NCBI GenBank assembly: GCA_022822665.1
Contig: JAJEAR010000024.1
Location: forward strand, 1-64,000
DNA from: Alphaproteobacteria bacterium
GTDB lineage: Bacteria; Pseudomonadota; Alphaproteobacteria; Thalassobaculales; Thalassobaculaceae
Direction: 5' to 3'
DNA length: 64,000 nt
Shown piece after piece: positions 30,788 to 39,474 of this stretch. The number at the start of each line of letters is the position of its first letter. Position 1 is the stretch's first letter. The notes under the pieces were generated by a model, which saw only the letters and a list, made by a program, of their open reading frames with translations, was not told the origin of the DNA and made no database searches. The position numbers and the translations under genes are program-made.

Positions 30788-32279
30788 CACGGTCACTCCG
30801 GGGGCACGCCGCGGCGCGTGCCGCGGGCAACAGGTCGGGAAGGTCCTCCGCCAGCAGTCCGGGTCCCGCGGCCAGCGCCGCGGCGCCGTTCAGCCACACC
30901 GCGGCCGCCGCCGCCTCCGCCGCCGGCATGCCCTGGGCCAGGAGTCCGGTGACGGTTCCCGCGAGCACGTCACCGGTTCCGCCGGTTGCGAGCCACGCCG
31001 GCGCACCGGCGTTGATCAGCAGGTCCCCGCCGGGAGCCGCGATCACCGTGTCCGCACCTTTCAGCACCACCACCGCGCCCAGCCGGTCGGCCGCCGCGCG
31101 GGCGCGGTGCATCTTCCCGCAAGCGTGGTCGGCGAGGTCCGGGAACAGGCGGGCAAACTCACCCTCGTGGGGGGTTACGACCAGCGGACCCCGTACCGCG
31201 GCCGCCAGGTCGCCGGCGGCATCCGCAAACAGCGTGAGCGCGTCGGCGTCAAGCACCGCGGGTGCTCCCCGGGCAAGCAGGGAAACCACCGCGTCCCTGC
31301 CTCCCGGTCCGGTGCCCATCCCGGGTCCCGCCAGCATGGCGGTGAACCTGACCTCGCCCGCTCCCTCGAGCGGGCGGACCAGGGCTCCGGGTACCGTGGC
31401 CCGGTAGATCGCCTCGGCGGGTCCGGGAACGGCAAGGGTGACCATGCCGCACCCGATGCGCCGGGCCGCCGCCGTCGCAAACCGGGCCGCGCCGGTCATC
31501 CGCTCCCCGCCGACAACGAGCGCGTGGCCGCGGCGATACTTGTGATCGGTCAACGCGGGTGACGGCAGATGCTGATTCCACACCCCCGGCAGGTTGCGCG
31601 CCTGCCGCGGAACGATGGTCTCGAGAACCCGGTCGGGAATGCCGATATCGACGATCCTCACCGTTCCGCAGAGGTCCCGGCCCGGCAGCAGCAGATGCCC
31701 CGGCCGGCCGCGGAAGAAACCGACCGTGAGCGTGGCCGGCGCCGCGACCCCGCGCACCTGCCCGGTATCGCCGTCCACCCCGCTCGGCACATCGATGGCG
31801 ACGCGTGGCGCGTTCACCCCGGCCATGGCCTGCACAAGGTGCGCGGCGTCGGAGCGGATGTCGCGGTTGAGACCGGCACCGAACAGCGCGTCAACGACGA
31901 GGCCGGCGTCCGACAACAGCCGCGGTCCGGCGACGGTGGTCGCGCCGGTCCACAGCTCCGCGGCGCGCACGGCGTCAGCGGCGCGGCCGCCTCCCAGCGT
32001 CCCGACCCTGACCGGCCATCCGGACTCCGCCAGGTATCGCGCGATCACGAACCCGTCTCCGCCATTGTTGCCCGGCCCGCACAGGATCACGGCGGGCGCC
32101 GGCGCGAAACGGCGCTGGATGACCCGGGCCGCGGCACGTCCGGCCGCCTCCATGAGCACGAAGCTGTCGCCGCCCTCGACGGCGAGCCTGTCGGCCTCGG
32201 CCATCTCCCGCACGGTCAGCAGGTGCGACGTGGCGGGCATGCGCATCGGGGCGTGCTCCGGGGCCGGCCCTGCAGTCAT
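30777..32279 (-). CDS. nnr: Bifunctional NAD(P)H-hydrate epimerase / ADP-dependent NAD(P)H-hydrate dehydratase
   Basis: Repairs hydrated NADH and NADPH. The ~500-residue protein fuses the two YjeF domains. The N-terminal epimerase (about 20-220) shows REMAEADRLAVEGG, LCGPGNNGGDGFVIARYL and DALFGAGLNRDI. The C-terminal ribokinase-like dehydratase (about 230-500) shows VVGGERMTGAARFA, LAGPGMG, TPHEGEFARLFPD and ATGGTGDVLAGTVTGLLAQG with the catalytic Asp. The N-terminus is uncertain: ATG codons at 32279, 32246 and 32240 are all possible, and the upstream extension runs into tRNA-His. It is translationally linked to malonyl-CoA decarboxylase. Confidence 0.93.
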   Translation of the reverse strand: MTAGPAPEHAPMRMPATSHLLTVREMAEADRLAVEGGDSFVLMEAAGRAAARVIQRRFAPAPAVILCGPGNNGGDGFVIARYLAESGWPVRVGTLGGGRAADAVRAAELWTGATTVAGPRLLSDAGLVVDALFGAGLNRDIRSDAAHLVQAMAGVNAPRVAIDVPSGVDGDTGQVRGVAAPATLTVGFFRGRPGHLLLPGRDLCGTVRIVDIGIPDRVLETIVPRQARNLPGVWNQHLPSPALTDHKYRRGHALVVGGERMTGAARFATAAARRIGCGMVTLAVPGPAEAIYRATVPGALVRPLEGAGEVRFTAMLAGPGMGTGPGGRDAVVSLLARGAPAVLDADALTLFADAAGDLAAAVRGPLVVTPHEGEFARLFPDLADHACGKMHRARAAADRLGAVVVLKGADTVIAAPGGDLLINAGAPAWLATGGTGDVLAGTVTGLLAQGMPAAEAAAAAVWLNGAAALAAGPGLLAEDLPDLLPAARAAACPRSDRDGG

Positions 32280-32298
32280 CGGGCCAGGTGACGGGGAA

Positions 32299-32376
32299 TG
32301 GGGCGAGTGATGGGACTTGAACCCACGACTTCCAGATCCACAATCTGGCGCTCTAACCAACTGAGCTACACCCGCC
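32299..32376 (-). tRNA. tRNA-His (GTG)
   Basis: A 78-nt cloverleaf on the minus strand. The anticodon stem is CCAGA/TCTGG with loop TTGTGGA (anticodon GTG). The extra 5' G(-1) opposite C73, diagnostic of tRNA-His, is present before acceptor GCGGGTG/CACTCGC. CCA is encoded. Confidence 0.97.
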
Positions 32377-32411
32377 ACGGCAGCCCCGCCCCGCCACGGC
32401 GGGATCGGCCC

Positions 32412-32440
32412 CATCAACCGGATCGGGCGCGGTTTGTCAA
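32412..32440 (-). promoter_or_regulatory. Predicted promoter of tRNA-His
   Basis: On the minus strand, a perfect TTGACA (32440-32435), a 17-bp spacer and TTGATG (32417-32412) lie ~36 bases before the tRNA-His 5' end. The -10 is a poor match, so the call rests on the -35 box, spacing and position. Confidence 0.4.
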
Positions 32441-32468
32441 GGTTGCCGTGGCGCAGCGCCGCGGCGCA

Positions 32469-33629
32469 TCAGCGGAAATGCGCAGCCAGCCGCGCGGCGG
32501 CATCGTCGAGAACGCTGTCCTGCTTGGCGAAGCAGAACCGGATGAAGGATGTCGGGCCGCCCTCGCGGTAGAACGGGCTGACCGGCAACGCCGTGACACC
32601 TGCCTCGCGGGTAATGTGGGTGCAGAAATCGACATCGGATCCGTCAAACCCAGTTCCGGCAATGTCGACGAACAGGAAGTAGGTGCCCTCGCACTCCACG
32701 GGTGCGAATCCCGGTATCGCGGCGAGCGCTCCGGCGAGCCGGTCGCGGCGGTCCTGCATCGACCGGTTCAGCCCCTCGTAATACGCATCGTCCTGCCCGA
32801 GCCCGAAAGCGACCGCCCGCTGCAGGTTTGGAGCGGTGGTGAAGACCAGGAACTGGTGCGCCTTGGCGACGGTGCGCAGCAGGTCGGCCGGTCCGGTCAC
32901 GTATCCGACCTTCCAGCCGGTCAGGGAGAAGGTCTTGCCGGCCGAGCCGATGCGGATGGTGCGCTCGCGCATGCCCGGCAGGGTCATCAGCGGGACGTGC
33001 GCGCGGCCGTCGAAGGCCATGTGCTCGTACACCTCGTCGCAGATCGCGACCGCATCATGCGCCCTGACCAGCTCGGCGAGCAGCGCCAGGTCGTCCTGCC
33101 CGTAGACCTTCGATGCCGGGTTCTGCGGCGTATTCAGCACCAGCAGCCGGGTCCGGTCGGAAAATGCCGCCCTCACCGCCGCGGGATCGAGCCGCCAGTC
33201 AGGCGGCCGGATGCTGACAAGCCTGGGGATGCCGCCGGCGCGGCGGATGATCGGGACGTAGCAGTCATACAGCGGCTCGATGAGGACCACCTCGTCACCG
33301 GGTTCGATCAGGCCGAAGAAACAGGCCGCCAGACCCTCGGTCGCGCCGGTCGAGACCATGGTCTCCGTCTGCCAGTCGACCTCAAGGTCGTAGAAACGCG
33401 CGTTGTGCGCGGCGACGGCCTTGCGCAGTTCCGGCACCCCGAGCATCGGCGGGTACTGGTTCGGGCGGTCACTGAGGAATTCGGCGGCGCGCTCGAGCAC
33501 CGGTTCCGGGCCGAAGTCGTCCGGGAACCCCTGGCCGAGGTTGATCGACCCGCACTCGATGGCAAGCCGTGACATGACCTCGAAGACAGTGGTGCCGTAG
33601 GAACCGAGGACGCTGTTGGCGGGTCTCAT
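32469..33629 (-). CDS. Class I/II PLP-dependent aminotransferase
   Basis: A 386-residue fold-type I aminotransferase. INLGQGFPDDFGP and NQYPPMLGVPELRKAVAAH form the N-terminal substrate arm. STGATEGLAACFFGLIEPGDEVVLIEP binds the cofactor phosphate, NTPQNPASKV and ICDEVYEHM supply Asn and Asp to PLP, and GSAGKTFSLTGWKVGY carries the Schiff-base Lys. The GQGFPD opening resembles kynurenine/methionine-type aminotransferases, but substrate cannot be assigned from sequence alone. The ATG at 33629 sits after an AGGGAGGTGAT ribosome-binding site. It lies 52 bp downstream of the CoA-transferase gene, probably in the same transcript. Confidence 0.9.
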   Translation of the reverse strand: MRPANSVLGSYGTTVFEVMSRLAIECGSINLGQGFPDDFGPEPVLERAAEFLSDRPNQYPPMLGVPELRKAVAAHNARFYDLEVDWQTETMVSTGATEGLAACFFGLIEPGDEVVLIEPLYDCYVPIIRRAGGIPRLVSIRPPDWRLDPAAVRAAFSDRTRLLVLNTPQNPASKVYGQDDLALLAELVRAHDAVAICDEVYEHMAFDGRAHVPLMTLPGMRERTIRIGSAGKTFSLTGWKVGYVTGPADLLRTVAKAHQFLVFTTAPNLQRAVAFGLGQDDAYYEGLNRSMQDRRDRLAGALAAIPGFAPVECEGTYFLFVDIAGTGFDGSDVDFCTHITREAGVTALPVSPFYREGGPTSFIRFCFAKQDSVLDDAAARLAAHFR

Positions 33630-33681
33630 GGCATCACCTCCCTGTACCGCCCGGGCTCCATACGGGAATTGACCGGACCGC

Positions 33682-34899
33682 TCAAGCCGCGGGGTCTTCG
33701 GGGATGGTGACGGCACCGGTGCGCGCCAGCATGGCGATCGTTTCCGCGTCGTAGCCGAGCTCGTCCAGGATCTCGCGGCTGTGCTGTCCCAGCATCGGCG
33801 GCGCGGTGACGGCACAGACCGGCGTGTCGGAAAACCGGATCGGCGAGGCCAGCATCGTGATGGTATCGCCGCACGGGTGCTCGACCTCGCGCAGCATGCC
33901 CCGCTCGTGCACGATCCCCGGGCCGAACGCCTCCTCGAAGCTCTGGACGGGACCGGCAGGCAGGTGGCGCAGGCGGACCATCCACTCCGCCCTGGTGCGC
34001 CGCTTCAGCACCGCGCCGATGATCGTGAACAGTTCCTCGCGGTGCGCCGACCTGTCGGTGGCGGTCCGGAACCGGGGATCGTCGGGAAGCTCCGGCCGAT
34101 CGAGGATGTCGACGCACAGGCGCCGGAACAGCCGGTCCGATCCGGTCGCCAGGTACAGCGGACCGTCCGCGGTCTCGAACAGGTTGACCGGCGCCGAGAC
34201 GGGATGGCTGTTGCCGGAGCGCGGAGGCATCCGTCCCGACAGCAGGTAGTACTGGGCGGCGTTCCCGAGCGCGGCGGCGGCGACATCGCGCAGCGAGAGC
34301 TCGACATGCTGGCCGCGCCCGGTGGACTGGCGGGCCCACAGCGCGGCCATCACCGCGCCGGTGGCGTGCAGGGCGGTGAGCATGTCGGAGAGCGGCAGGG
34401 GGCTTCGAAGCGGCGGGCCGCCAGGCTCGCCGGTCAGCGCCATGATCCCCGACTCGGCCTGCATGACCGGGTCGAAACCCGGCCGGTCGGCAAGCGAGCC
34501 CTGTTCCCCGTAGGCGGAGATCGACAGGTAGACGAGCTGCGGGAACCGGTCCCGGAGAGACGCGTGGTCAAGCCCGAACCGGGCCAGCACGCCCGGCCGG
34601 AAGTTCTCGACCAGCACGTCTGCGCGCTCGAGCAGCCGCAACAGGACCCGGCGGCCCTCTCCCTCGCGGAAATCGAGGCCGATGCTTCGCTTGTTGCGGT
34701 TGAACGCGAGAAAGAAGTGCGAATCGGAACCGACCCGGGGCGCGGGATGGTTCCGCGCCTCGTCGCCGGTCACCGGGTTCTCCACCTTGATCACGTCGGC
34801 CCCCATGTCCGCCAGCTGCTGGGCGCACAGGGGGCCGGCCACGATCCTGGAAAGGTCAAGGACCCTGAGGCCACGGAGCGGCGCGGAGGTGTCGTCCAT
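33682..34899 (-). CDS. Family III CoA-transferase (CaiB/BaiF type)
   Basis: A 405-residue enzyme that moves CoA between carboxylic acids. LRGLRVLDLSRIVAGPLCAQQLADMGADVIKVENP is the family's N-terminal signature, followed by FFLAFNRNKRSIGLDFREGEGRRVLLRLLERADVLVENFRPG. GFDPVMQAESGIM and the later LSDMLTALHATG correspond to the conserved central segment holding the catalytic Asp. The C-terminal region has PLYLATGSDRLFRRLC. The substrate is unknown. It is divergent from the aminotransferase at 34994 across a 94-bp gap and upstream of another aminotransferase, which hints at an amino- or keto-acid route. Confidence 0.92.
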   Translation of the reverse strand: MDDTSAPLRGLRVLDLSRIVAGPLCAQQLADMGADVIKVENPVTGDEARNHPAPRVGSDSHFFLAFNRNKRSIGLDFREGEGRRVLLRLLERADVLVENFRPGVLARFGLDHASLRDRFPQLVYLSISAYGEQGSLADRPGFDPVMQAESGIMALTGEPGGPPLRSPLPLSDMLTALHATGAVMAALWARQSTGRGQHVELSLRDVAAAALGNAAQYYLLSGRMPPRSGNSHPVSAPVNLFETADGPLYLATGSDRLFRRLCVDILDRPELPDDPRFRTATDRSAHREELFTIIGAVLKRRTRAEWMVRLRHLPAGPVQSFEEAFGPGIVHERGMLREVEHPCGDTITMLASPIRFSDTPVCAVTAPPMLGQHSREILDELGYDAETIAMLARTGAVTIPEDPAA

Positions 34900-34993
34900 C
34901 GGGGATTTCCGGCAGCTGTCGACGGTGTGCGTACTTCCGATTACCGCCGGTTTGCCTTACAGTGCAACGACTTTCACCACGTGGGGAACCCGG

Positions 34994-36160
34994 ATGCCCA
35001 GACTTGCCGAACGCCTCGATCACCTCGGGACGGAAACCGCCTTCGAGGTGCTTGCGCGCGCCAACAGGCTTGCCGCGGAAGGCCGTGACATCATCAACCT
35101 CGGCATCGGCCAACCGGACTTCAAGACACCGGACCACGTGGTCGAGGCCGCGGTGAAGGCGTTGCACGACGGGCACCACGGCTATACCGCGGCCAACGGG
35201 ATCCCGGAACTGCGCGAGGCGGTCACGGCCGACCTGCACCGCCGCCTCGGGGTCGAGGTCGACCCGGGCCGGGTGCTGATCGTGCCGGGCGGCAAGGTCA
35301 CCATGTTCTTTGCCATGCTGATCTACGGCGAACCCGGCGGCGAGATCCTCTATCCCAATCCCGGCTTTCCGATCTACGAATCCGCCATCCGGTTTTCCGG
35401 GGCGACCGCGGTCCCGATTCCGCTGCGCGAGGAGAACGGCTTCGCGTTCTCCGCCGACGACGTGCTCGGCCGCATCACCGAACGGACCAGGCTGATCGTT
35501 CTGAACAGTCCGGCCAATCCGACCGGCGGAGCGGTGTCGCGGGACGAGTTCGACCGGCTGGTAGCAGGGCTGGCCGACTGGCCGGACGTCGCGGTGATGA
35601 GCGACGAGATCTACGGCCAGCTGCTCTACGACAACCACCACCACGTGAGCCTGCTGTCCTACCCGGAACTCGCGGACCGGCTGATCCTGCTCGACGGCTG
35701 GTCAAAGACCTATGCCATGACCGGGTGGCGGCTGGGGTACAGCGTGTGGCCGGAAAGCGCGATCGGACACGCGGAGAAACTGGCGGTCAACTGCCACTCC
35801 TGCGTCAACGCTTCGGCGCAGCATGCGGGCATTGCGGCACTCGAGGGACCACAGGACAGTGTCGGGGACATGCTCGCCGCCTTCGGCGAGCGCCGCCGGG
35901 TCATCGTCGACGGTCTCAACGACATCCCCGGCATCGGTTGCGTCGAGCCGGGCGGCGCCTTCTATGCCTTCCCGAACATCACCGGGACCGGCATGGCGTC
36001 GGACACGGTGCAGGCGAAGCTGCTGGAGGAGGCGGGCGTCGCGGTGATCTCCGGGACCAGCTTCGGCGAGTTCGGCGAAGGGTACCTCCGGTTCTCCTAT
36101 GCCAGCTCCCTGCCGTCCATCCGCGAGGCGCTCGATCGTGTCAGGAGCTGCCTTGCCTGA
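34994..36160 (+). CDS. PLP-dependent aminotransferase (aspartate aminotransferase superfamily)
   Basis: A 388-residue fold-type I aminotransferase. Landmarks are INLGIGQPDFKTPDHVVEAA, GYTAANGIPELREAV, a phosphate-binding VPGGKVTMFFAML segment, NSPANPTGG (Asn), VAVMSDEIYGQLLYD (Asp, Tyr) and LDGWSKTYAMTGWRLGY with the Schiff-base Lys. It resembles aspartate and LL-diaminopimelate-type aminotransferases; the exact substrate is not determinable here. The ATG at 34994 was chosen because the family N-terminus begins there. It is immediately followed by the glnB promoter region: the predicted -35 box starts one base after its stop codon. Confidence 0.9.
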   Translation: MPRLAERLDHLGTETAFEVLARANRLAAEGRDIINLGIGQPDFKTPDHVVEAAVKALHDGHHGYTAANGIPELREAVTADLHRRLGVEVDPGRVLIVPGGKVTMFFAMLIYGEPGGEILYPNPGFPIYESAIRFSGATAVPIPLREENGFAFSADDVLGRITERTRLIVLNSPANPTGGAVSRDEFDRLVAGLADWPDVAVMSDEIYGQLLYDNHHHVSLLSYPELADRLILLDGWSKTYAMTGWRLGYSVWPESAIGHAEKLAVNCHSCVNASAQHAGIAALEGPQDSVGDMLAAFGERRRVIVDGLNDIPGIGCVEPGGAFYAFPNITGTGMASDTVQAKLLEEAGVAVISGTSFGEFGEGYLRFSYASSLPSIREALDRVRSCLA

Positions 36161-36188
36161 TTGTGCGGCAACCGTATGCTGATATAAC
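36161..36188 (+). promoter_or_regulatory. Predicted sigma-70-type upstream promoter of glnB-glnA
   Basis: TTGTGC (36161-36166), a 16-bp spacer and TATAAC (36183-36188; five of six). Its predicted start near 36195 coincides with the left edge of the NtrC-like site at 36196-36212. It lies ~110 bp upstream of the sigma-54 promoter, the same order as glnAp1/glnAp2 in enterics. Confidence 0.4.
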
Positions 36189-36195
36189 AGGCAAC

Positions 36196-36212
36196 TGCAC
36201 TGATCCGGGGCG
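36196..36212 (+). promoter_or_regulatory. Possible NtrC enhancer half-matching site
   Basis: TGCACT, five bases, then GGGGCG resembles the NtrC pattern TGCACY-N5-GGTGCA. The left half matches fully and the right half four of six. It is centred about 99 bp upstream of the predicted sigma-54 start, a typical enhancer distance. A single imperfect site, so low confidence. Confidence 0.3.
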
Positions 36213-36275
36213 CTCGACCGGGAGCCCGGGGGTGCCGGCTGCCCGCCGCACCACGACAGTCCCGGCCGGAACATT

Positions 36276-36292
36276 CTGGCACGTTTCTTGCG
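36276..36292 (+). promoter_or_regulatory. Sigma-54 (RpoN) promoter of glnB-glnA
   Basis: CTGGCACGTTTCTTGCG carries the invariant GG (36278-36279) and GC (36290-36291) elements exactly 12 bp apart, matching YTGGCACG-N4-TTGC. Transcription should start near 36303, 36 bases before the glnB ATG. It indicates nitrogen control through RpoN and an NtrC-type activator. Confidence 0.8.
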
Positions 36293-36305
36293 TGGTTCCG
36301 GATGA

Positions 36306-36677
<372 letters not shown>

Positions 36678-36753
36678 CGTCTTCGGGACCCAGCCGCCGC
36701 AGACGGCGGTCCGCGACCCATCAGCCGTCATTCAATCCATCAGGAAGGAAGCG

Positions 36754-38163
36754 ATGTCAGACGCAAGTACAATCCAGCAGATGGTGCAGGAGCACGACAT
36801 CAAGTTCGTCGATCTGCGCTTTACAGACCCCCGCGGCAAGTGGCAGCACCTGACCCAGGCCGTCAGCACCGTCGACGAGGACTCGCTCGCCGAGGGATTC
36901 ATGTTCGATGGTTCGTCCATCGCCGGATGGAAGGCCATCAACGAATCGGACATGTGCCTGATGCCGGACCTGGGCACCGCGGTCATCGACCCGTTCTTCG
37001 CGCAGCCGACCCTGACCCTGGTCTGCGACGTGCTCGATCCGCTGACCGGTCAGCCGTACAACCGTGACCCGCGATCCACGGCGAAGGCCGCGATCAACTA
37101 CATGGGCATGCTCGGCATCGGGGACACCGCCTTCTTCGGTCCGGAAGCTGAGTTCTTCGTGTTCGACGATGTCCGGTTCGACGTGTCCATGGAACGCGCC
37201 TTCTACCAGGTCGACAGCGCCGAGGGACCGTACAATGCCGGGCGCCAGTACGAGGAAGGCAATCTCGGTCACCGCCCCGGCGTGAAGGGCGGCTACTTCC
37301 CGGTTCCGCCGGTCGACTCCGAACAGGACCTGCGCAGCGAGATGCTGGTGGTCATGGAGGAGATGGGTGTCGAGGTCGAGAAGCATCACCACGAGGTCGC
37401 ACCGTCCCAGCACGAGCTCGGCGTGAAGTTCGGCACCCTGGTCAAGACTGCCGACGCCATGCAGATCTACAAGTATGTCGTGCACCAGGTTGCCGCCTCC
37501 TACGGCAAGACGGCGACCTTCATGCCGAAGCCGATCGCCCAGGACAACGGCTCGGGCATGCACGTGCACCAGTCGATCTGGAAGGACGGGCAGCCGATGT
37601 TCGCAGGAGCCGGTTACGCCGACCTGTCGGACACCGCGCTCTACTACATCGGCGGGATCATGAAGCACGCCCGCGCGCTCAACGCCTTCACCAACCCGAC
37701 GACCAACAGCTACAAGCGGCTGGTCCCGGGATTCGAGGCTCCGGTTCTGCTCGCCTACTCGTCGCGCAACCGGTCGGCCTCGTGCCGCATCCCGCACGTC
37801 GACAGCGCCAACGGCAAGCGGGTCGAGGTCAGGTTCCCGGATGCGACCTCCAATCCGTACCTGGCGTTTTCCGCCATGCTGATGGCAGGCCTTGACGGTA
37901 TCCAGAACCGGATCCACCCGGGCGATCCGATGGACAAGGACCTCTACGACCTGCCGCCGGAGGAACTGAGCGACATCCCGACTGTGAGCGCGTCGCTGCG
38001 CCAGGCGCTCGATGAACTCGACAGGGGCCGCACGTTCCTGACCGCCGGAGACGTGTTCGACAACGACCAGATCAACGCCTATATCGAGCTCAAGATGGAG
38101 GAGGTCATCGCCTTCGAGCAGACCCCGCATCCGATCGAGTTCTCGATGTACTACTCGTCCTGA
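36754..38163 (+). CDS. glnA: Glutamine synthetase, type I
   Basis: Makes glutamine from glutamate, ammonium and ATP. Its 469 residues match the dodecameric GSI-beta enzymes. Motifs are [17 protein letters not shown] (Asp/Ser loop), [11 protein letters not shown] (metal Glu), [41 protein letters not shown] (ATP/metal), [17 protein letters not shown] (Glu flap) and [11 protein letters not shown]. Tyr398 in [10 protein letters not shown] is the adenylylation site, so activity should be controlled by GlnE and PII. The ATG at 36754 follows AGGAAGGA. Its last 13 bases overlap the end of the convergent threonine synthase-like gene. Confidence 0.97.
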   Translation: MSDASTIQQMVQEHDIKFVDLRFTDPRGKWQHLTQAVSTVDEDSLAEGFMFDGSSIAGWKAINESDMCLMPDLGTAVIDPFFAQPTLTLVCDVLDPLTGQPYNRDPRSTAKAAINYMGMLGIGDTAFFGPEAEFFVFDDVRFDVSMERAFYQVDSAEGPYNAGRQYEEGNLGHRPGVKGGYFPVPPVDSEQDLRSEMLVVMEEMGVEVEKHHHEVAPSQHELGVKFGTLVKTADAMQIYKYVVHQVAASYGKTATFMPKPIAQDNGSGMHVHQSIWKDGQPMFAGAGYADLSDTALYYIGGIMKHARALNAFTNPTTNSYKRLVPGFEAPVLLAYSSRNRSASCRIPHVDSANGKRVEVRFPDATSNPYLAFSAMLMAGLDGIQNRIHPGDPMDKDLYDLPPEELSDIPTVSASLRQALDELDRGRTFLTAGDVFDNDQINAYIELKMEEVIAFEQTPHPIEFSMYYSS

Positions 38164-39341
38164 CCGGAGGTTCGCCGGTCCGTGCGATCCGGGCCACCGG
38201 CGGTTCCGACCCCGGTGGCCCGCTCGTACCAAGCGCCTGCCTTCAGTCCTCCTCCGGTGAGCAGGACCACCACCGTTTCCCCGTCGCCGATCTCGCCTGC
38301 GGCCCGGAGCCGGGCCAGCCCGCCGGCTGCCATTGCCGCGGTCGGTTCGGCGTACAGGCCCATGCGCGCGAGTTCCCCCGCCGCACGTGCGATGTCGTCC
38401 TCGGCGACCGCCACGGTTCCGCCCCGCGAGCGGCGCAGCGCGGCCAGGAGCCGGGGCATGCGGACCGGGCGGCGGATCGCGGTCCCTTCCGCGATCGTGG
38501 CCGAAACCTCGCAGGGAACATGGTCCCCGGCACCTGCGCGAAACGCGGCGTCGACCGGCGCGCAGTTCTCGGGCTGAACCGCGTACAGCCGCGGCACGCG
38601 GGGGATGTGACCCGCCCGATGCAGTTCCCCGAACCCGGCATCGCAGCCGAGCACATTGCTGCCGGCCCCGGTCGGGATCACCACCGCGTCGGGCGCGCTC
38701 CACCCGAGGTCCTCCCACAGTTCGTAGGCGAGCAGCTTGGTGCCCTGAATGAAGAAGGGGTGCCAGTTGTGACTGGCATAGAAGACGGTTCGCGCGCATT
38801 CGTGCGCTGCCTCCTCCGAGGCGGACCGCGGTCCCGGTACCAGGCGCAGCCGCGCGCCGCAGGCAGCGATCTGCGCGAGCTTGGCCGGCTGGGTGGATGC
38901 GGGCGCAAGGATGTGCACCGTCATGCCGGCGGCCGCGCCGTAGGCGGCGATGGCGGCACCGCCATTGCCGGAACTGTCCTCGACGATCTCGCTCACTCCC
39001 TGCTGGCGCAGGACCGAGATCATGACCGAGGCGCCGCGGTCCTTGAAGGACCCGGTCGGCATCATCCACTCGAGCTTGAACAGTGCGCTGAATCCGCGGA
39101 AATCGGCCTTCACCAGCGGTGTCAGGCCCTCACCGAGCGAGACCGGCCGTTCGACCGCGAACGGCAGCGCGCCGCGGTAGCGCCAGATCGAACGGTCGGA
39201 CACGTCGATGTCGGGACGGGCCAGGCCGAGGTCACCGTGGACCTCGAGCGGCGCGCCGTCGTCGGACCGCCACCGCGGTTCCCCGATCGGATAGCTGCGC
39301 GCGCCCGCATCATCCGCCAGCCATGGTGCCTGCCGCGTCAT
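38151..39341 (-). CDS. Threonine synthase-like PLP-dependent enzyme
   Basis: A 396-residue fold-type II PLP enzyme. [36 protein letters not shown] (Schiff-base Lys in SFKDRG), [20 protein letters not shown] (Asn/phosphate region), [12 protein letters not shown] and [10 protein letters not shown] (C-terminal cofactor loop) define the family. The GEGxTP opening and length suit threonine synthase class 2. Related threonine dehydratases or diaminopropionate-type lyases cannot be excluded from sequence alone. The ATG at 39341 starts [11 protein letters not shown]; a far longer upstream frame runs antisense through parE and was rejected. The hom gene of the same pathway is elsewhere in the window (56484-57776). 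Confidence 0.82.
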   Translation of the reverse strand: MTRQAPWLADDAGARSYPIGEPRWRSDDGAPLEVHGDLGLARPDIDVSDRSIWRYRGALPFAVERPVSLGEGLTPLVKADFRGFSALFKLEWMMPTGSFKDRGASVMISVLRQQGVSEIVEDSSGNGGAAIAAYGAAAGMTVHILAPASTQPAKLAQIAACGARLRLVPGPRSASEEAAHECARTVFYASHNWHPFFIQGTKLLAYELWEDLGWSAPDAVVIPTGAGSNVLGCDAGFGELHRAGHIPRVPRLYAVQPENCAPVDAAFRAGAGDHVPCEVSATIAEGTAIRRPVRMPRLLAALRRSRGGTVAVAEDDIARAAGELARMGLYAEPTAAMAAGGLARLRAAGEIGDGETVVVLLTGGGLKAGAWYERATGVGTAGGPDRTDRRTSGQDE

Positions 39342-39474
39342 CACGTCGTCCCCCGCAATCCGGTTTCCCGGCGGCCGCACCCGTCCGGCCGGCCGCATCG
39401 CATGCGTCCCGATTGGATCGGGGCCACATGATGTAGTAGTGTTCCCGCACCCGACCACAGAGTTCGATGGAGCC

